From Amycolatopsis sp. EV170708-02-1 (GTDB lineage: Bacteria > Actinomycetota > Actinomycetes > Mycobacteriales > Pseudonocardiaceae), in the NCBI RefSeq assembly GCF_022479115.1, contig NZ_CP092497.1, forward strand, positions 2,356,001 through 2,420,000: a DNA stretch of 64,000 bases. Reading direction: 5' to 3'. The translations under genes and the position numbers were made by a program. The notes under the pieces were generated by a model. That model saw only the letters and a list, made by a program, of their open reading frames with translations, made no database searches and was not told where the DNA came from. Shown here in pieces: positions 50,787 through 59,317 of the stretch; position 1 is the stretch's first letter; each line of letters opens with the position of its first letter.

Positions 50787-53551
50787 TCACACTCCGGTGA
50801 GCACCTCCTCCAACGCGGCGGCGGAGTCCGGATACCGTTCGAGCAACGCCAAACCGGTGGGTGCGGTGCTCCCCCACGGCTCGTCGCAGCCCAGCAGACC
50901 TGCCACCGCGTCACACGCCGCCGGATGCGCCGCCAGCAGCGCGAGGCCGCCGCCCTTGGTCTTCCTTGTCACCGCGCGGGGTTCCGGCCGGCTCTTCCAA
51001 GGCGGAACCCATTCGTCCAGCGCCGCGAGGCGGCCGGGGAAGATCCGTCCGGCTTCCCGTACGAGCAACGGCACCAGCTCGGCTCCCCGGGACCGCAGCG
51101 TGGTGATCAACGTCGGCAACCACGGCAGCAGCAACCTGTCCGGGAGCTCGGCGAAGGCGTTCGATACCGCTTCGACGACGAAGTCCGCCAGTCCCGGCGC
51201 CGGCTCCAACGCGTGCACGAACCCGCTCAGGTAGCGCGGATATGCGGGCAGCACCATCGGGTTCGCCAGCAAATCGGCGCACCGCTCCCGCAGCTCCGCA
51301 CGGGAGAGACGACCGAGCTGCACCTGCGCGGCCCACAGCAACGCCACCTTCGACGGCTCCTGCGGATGCGATCCGACGATGGCCAGCTCCAGCTGCGTGC
51401 GGTCGCAGCCCAGCGACAAGGCGAGCGACTCCATGCTGAACAGGAAGCCCAGCATCGCGGCGACCTGCTCGACACCGGCTTCCTCGTCGGCGAAGGCCGC
51501 CGGGAGCAGCGTGCAGTAGTGCGCGTACCCCGTCCTGACGAAGTCCTCGATCCATCGAGGCAGCACCGGTTCGCTGGTCCGGTAGTGCGCCAGCAGCCTC
51601 CGCACCCGTCGCAGCACTTCCGGAGCGCCGTCGACGGTGCGTTCGGTGGCCAGCACCTCCAGCGCACGCGTCCCCAGCTCCCCCGCGAGGCGGGCGCTGC
51701 GCAGGTAGAGCGTCGCGTCTTCGACCGCGCCGAGCACCTTCGCGGCGGTGGCGTGCGGATGGTAGGCAGCGCGCCGAAGCCGTTGCTCCAGCACCTGTTC
51801 GACGCTGACACCCTCGTAGCCCAGCTCGATGAGGGCCCGTTGGTGCGTACCCAGCGCCAGATCCCATGACTCCTGGATCGGCCGCTCACCGAGCCGCCGC
51901 TCGCCCATGATCGGCCTCGCCGCACCGTGCGGCATCAGGTAGCGCAGCATCCACAGCAGATCGGAGCAGGGCTCCAGCTCCGGCCTCGACGCGATGTCGA
52001 GCAGCGCCCGTTGCACACCGCGTTGCTGCAGCTTGAGGTTCAGCGGCTCCAGCCTGTCGTGCACGTCGCGGGCCAACGGCGGCAACGCGTCGTACCCGAC
52101 CTGGCCGATCCGGTCGCCGCCCATCATGATCTCGACGAGGCGGCGTACGTCGCGCCTGCCGGGCACGACGTCCTTCTCGATGCAGGTGACCGCCGCGTCC
52201 TGGAAGTCGTACGGTGTCGGCTTGGCGCGGTCGCGCATACCCGCCAGCAGGATCGAGGTCTCGAAGACCGCGATGGCGTCGGCCGTCGAGGCCAGGTACC
52301 CGTTCCGACGCGCCGCCCGCACGATCTCGACCGACCAGCCCAGCAGCTCCGCTTCGTTCAGCCTGTCGAGCACAGGGGGCCGTTGCAGGAAGCCGGAAAG
52401 CTGGTCCGATGGATCCACTACCACCGGATCCGGTGTCGGCGCGGGCAGCTCCGCGGCCTTCTTCCGCTTCGGCCCGCCCACCTGGCCTTCCAGCTGGAAC
52501 TGCTTCACCTTGGTGCGTTTGAGGTTCTTGGCCCACTCGGTCGCGGCGATCGACACCGATCCCCCGGCGAGCCCGAACTGTGCCTCGATCGAGGCGTGGC
52601 TCGACGGGATCAGCCCGTACTGCCAGGTGCTCTCGCTGCGCGGGCTGATCACGAACCCGTCGGTGCCTTCGACGCCGAACTCCGCGACCCGGCTGGCCGC
52701 GTGGAAGGCGCCGCAGATGTAAAGGCAGTCCGCCGGGTCCGCGCCCGAGGCGGCAAGGTGCTCGCGCATACGGGTCCACATGTAGCGTTCGCGATCTTCG
52801 TCCACCTTCACATGCCGGGTGTCCCCGGCGCGAGACGGCGGAACAGGCTGCCGATCAGGAACATCACCTGGCGATAGGTGTCGTGGTCGCTGTCGCCGAG
52901 TGGCAGCTCGACGTACTGGTGCCACCATTCCGACCAGTGCCGCACCCGCCCGTGCCGCAGCAGGTGTTCCTCGAGTTCGGCGAACCGGGGCCGCAGATCA
53001 CCGATTTCGACGCCGACCGCGTCACCGTGCAGCGCGGCTTCCTCCTCGGCGGGCGGCGCGTCCGGATCGGTGGACGGTTCACGTTCGTTCCATTGGAAGA
53101 CGTGGTCCGCCGACCGGTCGACGAGGACGAGCTCGACGCCCGGGGTGTCGAGGGCGTACGCGATCGCCTGGTACTCCGCCGAAGCCTCGGTGATCGGCGC
53201 GACGACGGACAAGGGCGCCCACTCCGCGGGGAAGCCCTTCACCTCAGTCGCGAAAGCCTGCACCGCCACCGGGAGACGGCAGTTGCGCAGCTCGGTCAGC
53301 AACGGCGCCATGTCCTCGCACAGTTCGAGGTACACCACCTTCGGCTGCTTCTCCCGCAGCCGCCGTGCCATCGCCACGGCCGAAGCCGGGGAATGGTGGC
53401 AGACCGGGAAGATCTCCAACGGCTCACGCACCGCGCGATCGACGTCGTCAACGAGCCCGAGCAGGATGCCCTCCAGCGCGCCGGGCCCGTCGGCGAAAGC
53501 GGCCGCGGCCTCCTGCAGCTGGCCGCGCAACGCCTCGAAGGCGCCGCTCAC
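50787..53551 (-). pseudogene. DUF5682 (YehM-like) protein, split by a frameshift
   Basis: The N-terminal part (53551 to 52808, 247 residues) carries the family signature EIFPVCHHSPASAVAMARRL and YLELCEDM, resembling ChaN/TraB-type hydrolase folds. The second part (52811 to 50787, 674 residues from a GTG) continues KVDEDRERYMWTRMREHL to the end. One extra C in the CCCC run at 52823-52826 makes a single 921-residue protein reading APGDTRHVKVDEDRE. The first stop also overlaps the GTG (GTGA), so two coupled genes remain possible. It is the last gene of the SWIM/VWA/MoxR operon, and E. coli YehM occupies the same context. Function is unknown; ATG 53551 overlaps the MoxR stop. Confidence 0.82.
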
Positions 53552-54659
53552 GAGAGGGAGGCGATCGCGTCGCGGCCGCCGTCGAGGAACTCCGGCCAGT
53601 CCCCGCCCTCGTCCTTGCTGCGCGGCTCGACGACGCCGTGCAGGTATTTGTTGAGGATCGCCAGATCCTCCGGCTCACGGCGGGCGAGCGAGCCGACCAG
53701 CGAGGATGCGAGCGTACGGGCGGTCAGCTCGCGCTCCCCGAAGAAGTTGCTGTGCAGTACCGCGTCTTCGAGTACACCGATCTGTTCGGCCGTGGACAAC
53801 GCCGACTCCAGCTTCTCGTCGTCGCTGCCCGCCGACGCCGCCGCGGCACGAAGGTCGCCGAAGCTGCGCAGGAGCACGTCGAGCAGGGTCGGCGGCACGT
53901 CCAGCTCGATCTGGTGGCGGCGCAGGAGTTCCTCGGTGCGGAAGCGGACGATCTCCGCCTCGCTCTTCTTGTTCGTCACCACCGGGATGCGGACGAAGTT
54001 GAAGCGACGCTTGAGCGCGGACGACAGGTCGTTCACACCGCGGTCGCGGCTGTTCGCGGTGGCGATCACGGAGAAGCCGGGTTTGGCGAAGACGATGCCG
54101 TCGCTGTCCAGCTCCGGCACCGAGATGTACTTCTCCGACAGGATCGAGATCAGCGCGTCCTGCACGTCACTGGTGGACCGGGTCAGCTCCTCGAACCGGC
54201 CGATCGAGCCCGCCTCCATCGCGGTCATGATCGGCGACGGGATCATCGATTCGCGGGACTGGCCCTTCGCGATGACCATCGAGACGTTCCACGAGTACTT
54301 GATGTGGTCCTCGGTGGTGCCGGCGGTCCCCTGCACGACGAGGGTGGAGTTGCGGGAGATCGCGGCGGCCAGCAGTTCGGCGAGCCAGCTCTTGCCGGTG
54401 CCGGGGTCGCCGATCAGCAGCAGCCCCCGGTCCGAGGCGAGTGTGACGATGGCCCGCTCGACGATGCTCCGGTCGCCGAACCATTTCTGCGCGATCTCAC
54501 GGTCGAGGCCGTCGGCGCGCTCGGAACCCAGGATGAACAGGCGCAGCATCTTCGGGACAGGCGCCAGGCGAACGGCTTGGGGTTGTCGTCGACCGACTCC
54601 AGCCAGTCCAGTTCTTCGGCGTACTTGATCTCGGCGGGGGCGCGCAACAGGTCGGACAT
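53548..54659 (-). pseudogene. MoxR-type AAA ATPase (YehL-like), frameshifted
   Basis: The start (54659, MSDLLRAPAEIKYAEELDWL ... FAWRLS) and the rest (MLRLFILGSERADGL, from about 54549) lie in different frames. One extra G in GGG at 54554-54556 joins them as WRLSPKMLRLFILG, a 370-residue protein. The AAA core has Walker A GDPGTGKSW, a Walker B/sensor 1 region including ISILSEKYISVPEL and VIATANSRDRGV, and arginine-finger segment LKRRFNFVR. MoxR ATPases act as chaperones that remodel VWA-domain partners; the VWA gene lies directly upstream. GGGGAG upstream of ATG 54659 is the ribosome site. The break may be an error. Confidence 0.87.
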
Positions 54660-54678
54660 GTCTTGCCTTTCGGGGAGT

Positions 54679-56049
54679 TCAGGAGGTGAGGAAAGTCTTG
54701 AGTTCGTGGACGAGCTTGGTGATGTGGCCGGAGATCACGGGCGTGCCGAGATCCTTGAAGCGCTCGCGGAACCAGGGATTGACGCTGCCCCGTCCGGCGC
54801 TGGTGACCGAACCGACCGGGATGAACTTCGCCCCGGACCGGTGGATCGCGGCCATGCTTTCGAAGAGCTGCTCGACGCGGGTCTCGTAGAAGTCGGAGAT
54901 CCACACGACCACGGTGTTCGCGGGCTCGGCGATCTTCGGCTGGGTCAGCCCCATCGCGACCATGCCGTCGTTGCCGCCGCCCAGGTTGGTGCGCAGCAGT
55001 GTTTCGAACGGATCGTGGACCCACGGCGTGAGGTCGAGCGCCTGCGTGTCGTAGGCGATCAGGTGAACGTCCACTTTGGGCAATCCGGCGAAGATCGAGG
55101 CCAGGACGGCGCAGTTGACCATCGAGTCCACCATGGAGCCGGACTGGTCGACGACCGCGATGAGCCGCTGTGGCGTGGTCTTCTTCGCGGTCTGCTTGTA
55201 GTAGAGACGATCGACGTAGAGCCGTTCTTCTTCCGGGCTCCAGTTGGTGAGGTTCTTCCAGATGGTGCGATCGAGGTCGAGGTTGCGGAACACGCGCTTC
55301 GGCGGGACCGAACGATCCACCTTGCCCGTCGAGGCCTTCTCGACCTGGGTCCGCAGGACCTCCGCGATCTCGTCGACGTAACGCCGGATGAGCGACTTGG
55401 CGTTGGCCAACGCCACTCCGGACAGATTGTCCTTGTCCCGCAACAACTGTTCGATGAGGGACATACTCGGGCTCAGCTTCGCCGCGAGCGCGGGATCGGC
55501 GAGGACCTCGCGCAGATGCATCCGCTTGACCAGATCCGCCTCGATGTCGCCGAGGTCCGGGCCGATCGCCGGGAACAGGGTGCTCAGATCGGGTGCGCCG
55601 CCTCCGCCGGTGCCGCCGAGCCCGGTCGGGGCGCCACCCGGACGGCCGCCGCGCAGTTCGCCCGGACGGCTGCCCAGCGCGCGCTCGAGCCAGCCCGCGT
55701 CGGACTGCCAGCAGGACAGTCTGCCGGCGGTCACCGTGTGCGGCGGCTGCGCGAAGACGTTCAGCAGGACCTTCGACACGAGCGCCGCGCGCCGCACTTC
55801 CGCGGCCTTGTCCCGGCTGCCCTCGGCTTCGGGGACCATCAGCCCGTCGAACTCGGCGGCCAGCTCCGGATGACGCTGGACGACCGAGTCGACCGCGACG
55901 TTCGGATCCAGCAGCGCCGACGGCAGGCCGATGTCCTCGACCACGGCCACACTCGCCGATTCGAGCGCGGCCTGCTCCTCGGTGTCGAAGAGCCGGGCGA
56001 GCAGCCGCCAGTACAGGACCTGGCGGCGGTTGTCCTCGGGTTCGGTCAT
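54679..56049 (-). CDS. VWA-domain protein (YehP-like)
   Basis: This encodes a 456-residue protein. A helical N-terminal part (about 1-255, with a Gly/Pro-rich low-complexity stretch near 145-170) leads to a von Willebrand A domain. The metal-dependent MIDAS motif is IAVVDQSGSMVDS, with the later Thr/Asp in LTQPKIAEPANTVVVWISDFYE. VWA partners of MoxR ATPases bind or sort target proteins. ATG 56049 overlaps the stop of the upstream gene, and 19 bases separate it from the ATPase. Similar to E. coli YehP by order and domain. Confidence 0.9.
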   Translation of the reverse strand: MTEPEDNRRQVLYWRLLARLFDTEEQAALESASVAVVEDIGLPSALLDPNVAVDSVVQRHPELAAEFDGLMVPEAEGSRDKAAEVRRAALVSKVLLNVFAQPPHTVTAGRLSCWQSDAGWLERALGSRPGELRGGRPGGAPTGLGGTGGGGAPDLSTLFPAIGPDLGDIEADLVKRMHLREVLADPALAAKLSPSMSLIEQLLRDKDNLSGVALANAKSLIRRYVDEIAEVLRTQVEKASTGKVDRSVPPKRVFRNLDLDRTIWKNLTNWSPEEERLYVDRLYYKQTAKKTTPQRLIAVVDQSGSMVDSMVNCAVLASIFAGLPKVDVHLIAYDTQALDLTPWVHDPFETLLRTNLGGGNDGMVAMGLTQPKIAEPANTVVVWISDFYETRVEQLFESMAAIHRSGAKFIPVGSVTSAGRGSVNPWFRERFKDLGTPVISGHITKLVHELKTFLTS

Positions 56050-57419
56050 TTCCGCAACAGCCTTCCGGCGCGCTCGCGCAGTACGGCCGCGGCGTCGGTG
56101 GCCGCCTTCTCGGCTTTCACCCCGGCCTTGTCCGTGGTGCCGCCGGCCCAGGCTCCGGCGTGCACGGCCGTGGTCTTCTTCCGCACGGTGGTCTCGACGG
56201 CGAGCGGCTGGAGACGGAATCCGCCGTCCCACCGGATCAGGCCGATGCACGCGCTGGAACTCGCGACCGCCTTCGGCGTCAGCGGGCCGGCCGCTGGGAT
56301 GCGGTCCGTCTCGACGGGGAGCCGATTCCCGGCAAAGGTGAACGTGACCTCGTCTTCGTCGCCCTCGATGTCGTAACCCTCGAGGAAGACGGGGACGGCG
56401 ATCCGCACCGGATGCCGGTCCAGCGGTGCGACCACCGACGTGACGGCCTTCGGCAGGGCTACGCGCGCCGTGGAGAACGCGTCCGCGGGCTCGCCAAGGC
56501 GGGCGTGCTCGTCCTGCCAGAGCAAGTCGCCCTCCGCGGTGACCGGCATGTCGGCGAGGTCCATGGAGCGGCCCTCGCTGATCGCCGTGAGCAGGGAAAG
56601 GTGCGGGCGCAGCAACTGCCAGATCCCGGCGCCGATGATCGTGTCCGGTTTGGGCACGGTCACGTTCGCACGCACGAGGCGGGGCGCCGTGCCGTCTTCG
56701 GGTTCGAACACGGCGTGGACCTGGGCCTGCGCGGCCGTCGAGTGTTCCAGGAGGTCGACCCCGAGCGGCAGCAAACGGCCGGTGACCGCGCTGATCGCCG
56801 ACGTCTCCGAGGGAAGGGTCAGCAACATGCCACGCGACCACAGGTCGCCCCAACGCCTGGTGGGGACGCGCTCCAGCGCCGCACCAGGGCAGGAGGCCGC
56901 GAGCTCGGCCGCGAACCCGTCGAGCAGGACCGCCAGCCGACGCAGGCTCGGTTCGGCGAGGAGCGCCGAGATCACCTGCGACGAGCCCGAGATCAGGTCG
57001 TGGTCGATGCCCTGCCAGCCGGCCCGGGCCAGGTCGGCGAGCCAGGAACGAGCGGCAGCCAGCAGGTTTGGTGACTCGGCCGCGGACGCCTGCCGCGTCG
57101 CGTCCTCGCCCTGCGGCCGACCAGTCGCTTCGACAAGGCGCGCGAAGACCGCGTCGTGCACGGCGCCGAACACCGCGATCCGTGCCGCCGCAAGGGAAAT
57201 GAAGTGCTCCTCCCCCGCCGCACCGGCCGCGGTCTTCTCGGCCGCCTCCGCGACCCGCGCCGCCAACGGCGACCCCGCGACGGCATCGGCGAGCTCGGCC
57301 AGACCGGCGACCTTCTGCGGACGAAGCAATCCGGCGACGAGCATGTCGTCGAAGCCGTCGACGACCGCCAGCGCCTCGTCGAGACCGGCGATGGGATCGG
57401 TGAGCAGATCGATGCGCAT
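56046..57419 (-). CDS. Conserved protein of the MoxR/VWA operon
   Basis: This encodes a 457-residue protein without a domain I can name. It is Ala/Leu-rich and helical to about 140, then mixed, with a beta-rich C-terminal half (VTFTFAGNRLPVETDRIP, CIGLIRWDGGFRLQPLAVETTV). There is no signal peptide or membrane segment. ATG at 57419 overlaps the SWIM stop by one base, and its own stop overlaps the VWA start. It is therefore an integral member of this operon and may supply the substrate-binding part. Function is unknown. Confidence 0.82.
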   Translation of the reverse strand: MRIDLLTDPIAGLDEALAVVDGFDDMLVAGLLRPQKVAGLAELADAVAGSPLAARVAEAAEKTAAGAAGEEHFISLAAARIAVFGAVHDAVFARLVEATGRPQGEDATRQASAAESPNLLAAARSWLADLARAGWQGIDHDLISGSSQVISALLAEPSLRRLAVLLDGFAAELAASCPGAALERVPTRRWGDLWSRGMLLTLPSETSAISAVTGRLLPLGVDLLEHSTAAQAQVHAVFEPEDGTAPRLVRANVTVPKPDTIIGAGIWQLLRPHLSLLTAISEGRSMDLADMPVTAEGDLLWQDEHARLGEPADAFSTARVALPKAVTSVVAPLDRHPVRIAVPVFLEGYDIEGDEDEVTFTFAGNRLPVETDRIPAAGPLTPKAVASSSACIGLIRWDGGFRLQPLAVETTVRKKTTAVHAGAWAGGTTDKAGVKAEKAATDAAAVLRERAGRLLRK

Positions 57420-57916
57420 CACACCACCGCCCTGGTCGACGGGAACCACTGAAGCTCCGGCACCGGCGCCGTCGACGCCTCGAATTCCAGATAGGCCAAG
57501 TGCCGCAAGAATTGGCTGAACACGGAAGCCGCGGCGGTGTTGTCACCCTGCGACGGCCGTGTCGCGCTCATGGTCTGCGAAATGGCCTGCGCCGTCGGCT
57601 CGGGAACCTCGACGCGCAAGTATCGCGCCACCCGCTCGGCACCGTATTGAAGGGTGGATTCGTTGAGCAAGGCGAGAATGTGATTGCAGAACATCCCCCG
57701 CGCCCCGCCACAGGGCCGGTTGTTGTTGGTACTACAGGAGAATTCGTACGTGCCCGCCGCGACCGACGAGACGTACACCCGCCCGATGTCCGATCCGCTG
57801 GACACCACGCCCTGCACCCGTCCGTCGGCCAATTCGACGAACGGGACCTTCGCGAGCTTGCGCGGGCGGGCGGGTGGCAACACCCGGGCCGTGCTCGCTC
57901 TTTCCCAGTCTGACAA
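57419..57916 (-). CDS. SWIM zinc-finger protein, first gene of MoxR/VWA operon
   Basis: This encodes a 165-residue SWIM protein: CSTNNNRPCGGARGMFCNHILALL supplies the zinc ligands in a slightly spaced form. The N-terminal part SSGSDIGRVYVSSVAAGTYEFSC is the usual beta strand lead-in. It is probably the nucleic-acid or protein-binding member of a SWIM-unknown-VWA-MoxR-DUF5682 set; enterobacterial YehQ has the same domain in the same context. It starts the operon, and the promoter should lie in 57917-57987. Confidence 0.85.
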   Translation of the reverse strand: MSDWERASTARVLPPARPRKLAKVPFVELADGRVQGVVSSGSDIGRVYVSSVAAGTYEFSCSTNNNRPCGGARGMFCNHILALLNESTLQYGAERVARYLRVEVPEPTAQAISQTMSATRPSQGDNTAAASVFSQFLRHLAYLEFEASTAPVPELQWFPSTRAVV

Positions 57917-57987
57917 CGCATCTTCTCCTTGCGGGGTGCCTCGGTGGGGACTGGGATGAACCTAGCGGGAGGCACCGACAGTTTTGA

Positions 57988-58626
57988 TCACATCCGGAGT
58001 TTTGCGAGCTGAAGGGCCAGATCGGCGAGGCCGTCGGCATGGAAGTCGAACCGGTCCGTCGCGGACGGCGGGTCGCCGACAGGCCTCGCGACGTAGGCGG
58101 TCCGGAGACCGACGCTCTGCGCTCCCCTCAGGTCCCACGCGTGGGCGGCGACCATAAGCAGCCGCTCCGGCTTCGTTTTGGCCAAGTCGACAGCCAGTCG
58201 GTAGACCGCTGGATCCGGCTTATAGGTCCGCGCCTCCTCCGCGGAGAGCGCTTGATGCCATCGGAGGCCCGCGTGGGCGTTGATCCGCAGCAGGCTCGTC
58301 CGGCCGGCGTTGGAAAGCCCGATCAGCGTGTGGTGTTCAGCGAGCTTGGCCAGCCCTTCGACGGCGTCGGGCCACGGCGAGAGCTTCGGCACCACGTCCG
58401 TCTTAGTGGCGAGCTGAGCCGCTTCGCGGTCGAGAACGTCACTCGGCACATACGGCCTCTCCCCTGCGACGATGCGCCGCTGCTCGGTCTCGACGTGGCC
58501 CTGCCACTGATCGACCAGCTTGTCCGCATCGGCGTCGGGTGCGGCCTGCCGGACGGCCGCGCGGATCCCGGCCGGCTCGTCGACGAGCGTGCCGAGGATG
58601 TCGAACACCACCGCGTCGATCTCCAC
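57988..58626 (-). CDS. Haloacid dehalogenase type II (HAD family)
   Basis: This encodes a 212-residue HAD hydrolase of the L-2-haloacid dehalogenase type. The nucleophile Asp is in VVFDILGTLVDEP, the Ser/Asn motif in HTLIGLSNAGRTS, the Lys in EEARTYKPDPAVYRLA, and the acidic/His motif in LMVAAHAWDLRGAQSVGLRTAYV. It would release halide or phosphate from small acids. It is divergent from a CGNR regulator across 64 bases that contain GGTTAACC, suggesting control by it, as with the epoxide hydrolase-CGNR pair earlier. Confidence 0.9.
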   Translation of the reverse strand: MEIDAVVFDILGTLVDEPAGIRAAVRQAAPDADADKLVDQWQGHVETEQRRIVAGERPYVPSDVLDREAAQLATKTDVVPKLSPWPDAVEGLAKLAEHHTLIGLSNAGRTSLLRINAHAGLRWHQALSAEEARTYKPDPAVYRLAVDLAKTKPERLLMVAAHAWDLRGAQSVGLRTAYVARPVGDPPSATDRFDFHADGLADLALQLAKLRM

Positions 58627-58638
58627 GGTGAACCTCCC

Positions 58639-58690
58639 GGTAAGGGTTAAAGTGTCGGTTAACCGCGAACGTACGAGAGGTTGGTAAGGG
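58639..58690. promoter_or_regulatory. Repeats in HAD/CGNR divergent promoter
   Basis: GGTAAGGG occurs at 58639-58646 and at 58683-58690, next to the CGNR start. Between them lies the palindrome GGTTAACC (58657-58664). The GGTTA words resemble the TTAGCCGGTT sites at the other CGNR gene. The position suggests an operator; binding is inferred. Confidence 0.4.
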
Positions 58691-59245
58691 ATGCAAGTGG
58701 CGTTAGACGATTACGTCTGGGCGGCGGGCGTCGCTACCGACCTGGTCAACACGGCGCCTGAGGTCTGGCATGGGGAAGACAAGCTGCCCGATCTGGCGTC
58801 TCTCGTCGCCTTCGCTGAGCAACACTCGATTCCAGTGAGCACCCGGCCTGGTGACCTGCGCGCTGTTCACCGACTGCGGACCACTGTGCGAGACCTAATC
58901 GACCATCCGACCCAAGACCGCTTGATCACCGGCGCGACCGAGCTCACTGCGACGGCCGCTTATGTCACACTTCAGGCCGGTGCCGGGCGCGCGAGATGGG
59001 CCGTCTCGCTGCAACCTACCGCGACGACTTCGGACGCGTTGTCCCTGATCTCCGGCGTCGGAATACTCAGCGTGGTCCAGACTCTTGGCGCGGAACGGTT
59101 TCACACCTGTAGCGCGCCTACCTGCCAAGGCGCGTTCATCGACACCACACGCCCCGGGCGGCGCCGTTATTGCATGCCGGGACTCTGCGGAAACCGCGTC
59201 AACGTGGCGAACCACCGAGCAAATCTGCAGCAGCGCGGCACTTGA
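58691..59245 (+). CDS. CGNR zinc-finger (ABATE-type) regulator
   Basis: This encodes a 184-residue ABATE/CGNR protein. The helical N-terminal domain starts DDYVWAAGVATDLVNTAP. The zinc finger is CSAPTCQGAFIDTTRPGRRRYCMPGLCGNRVNVANHR near the C-terminus. It starts directly after a GGTAAGGG repeat that may serve as the ribosome site. It is divergent from the haloacid dehalogenase gene, which it probably regulates. It lies at the left edge of the less G+C-rich STAND region. Confidence 0.88.
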   Translation: MQVALDDYVWAAGVATDLVNTAPEVWHGEDKLPDLASLVAFAEQHSIPVSTRPGDLRAVHRLRTTVRDLIDHPTQDRLITGATELTATAAYVTLQAGAGRARWAVSLQPTATTSDALSLISGVGILSVVQTLGAERFHTCSAPTCQGAFIDTTRPGRRRYCMPGLCGNRVNVANHRANLQQRGT

Positions 59246-59317
59246 AGACCTCCACCCCAGCTGCCGGACTGTCGAGCAGTAAGTGGGAGATAAAGAAGCT
59301 CCACCGTGCAACAGTCA

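Noticed and set aside
54679..57546. Extended VWA protein of 955 residues
   Set aside because: The extension is Arg/Gly-rich and antisense to codon use; an ATG at 56049 with an overlap fits the true start, and the other frame encodes the 457-residue protein.
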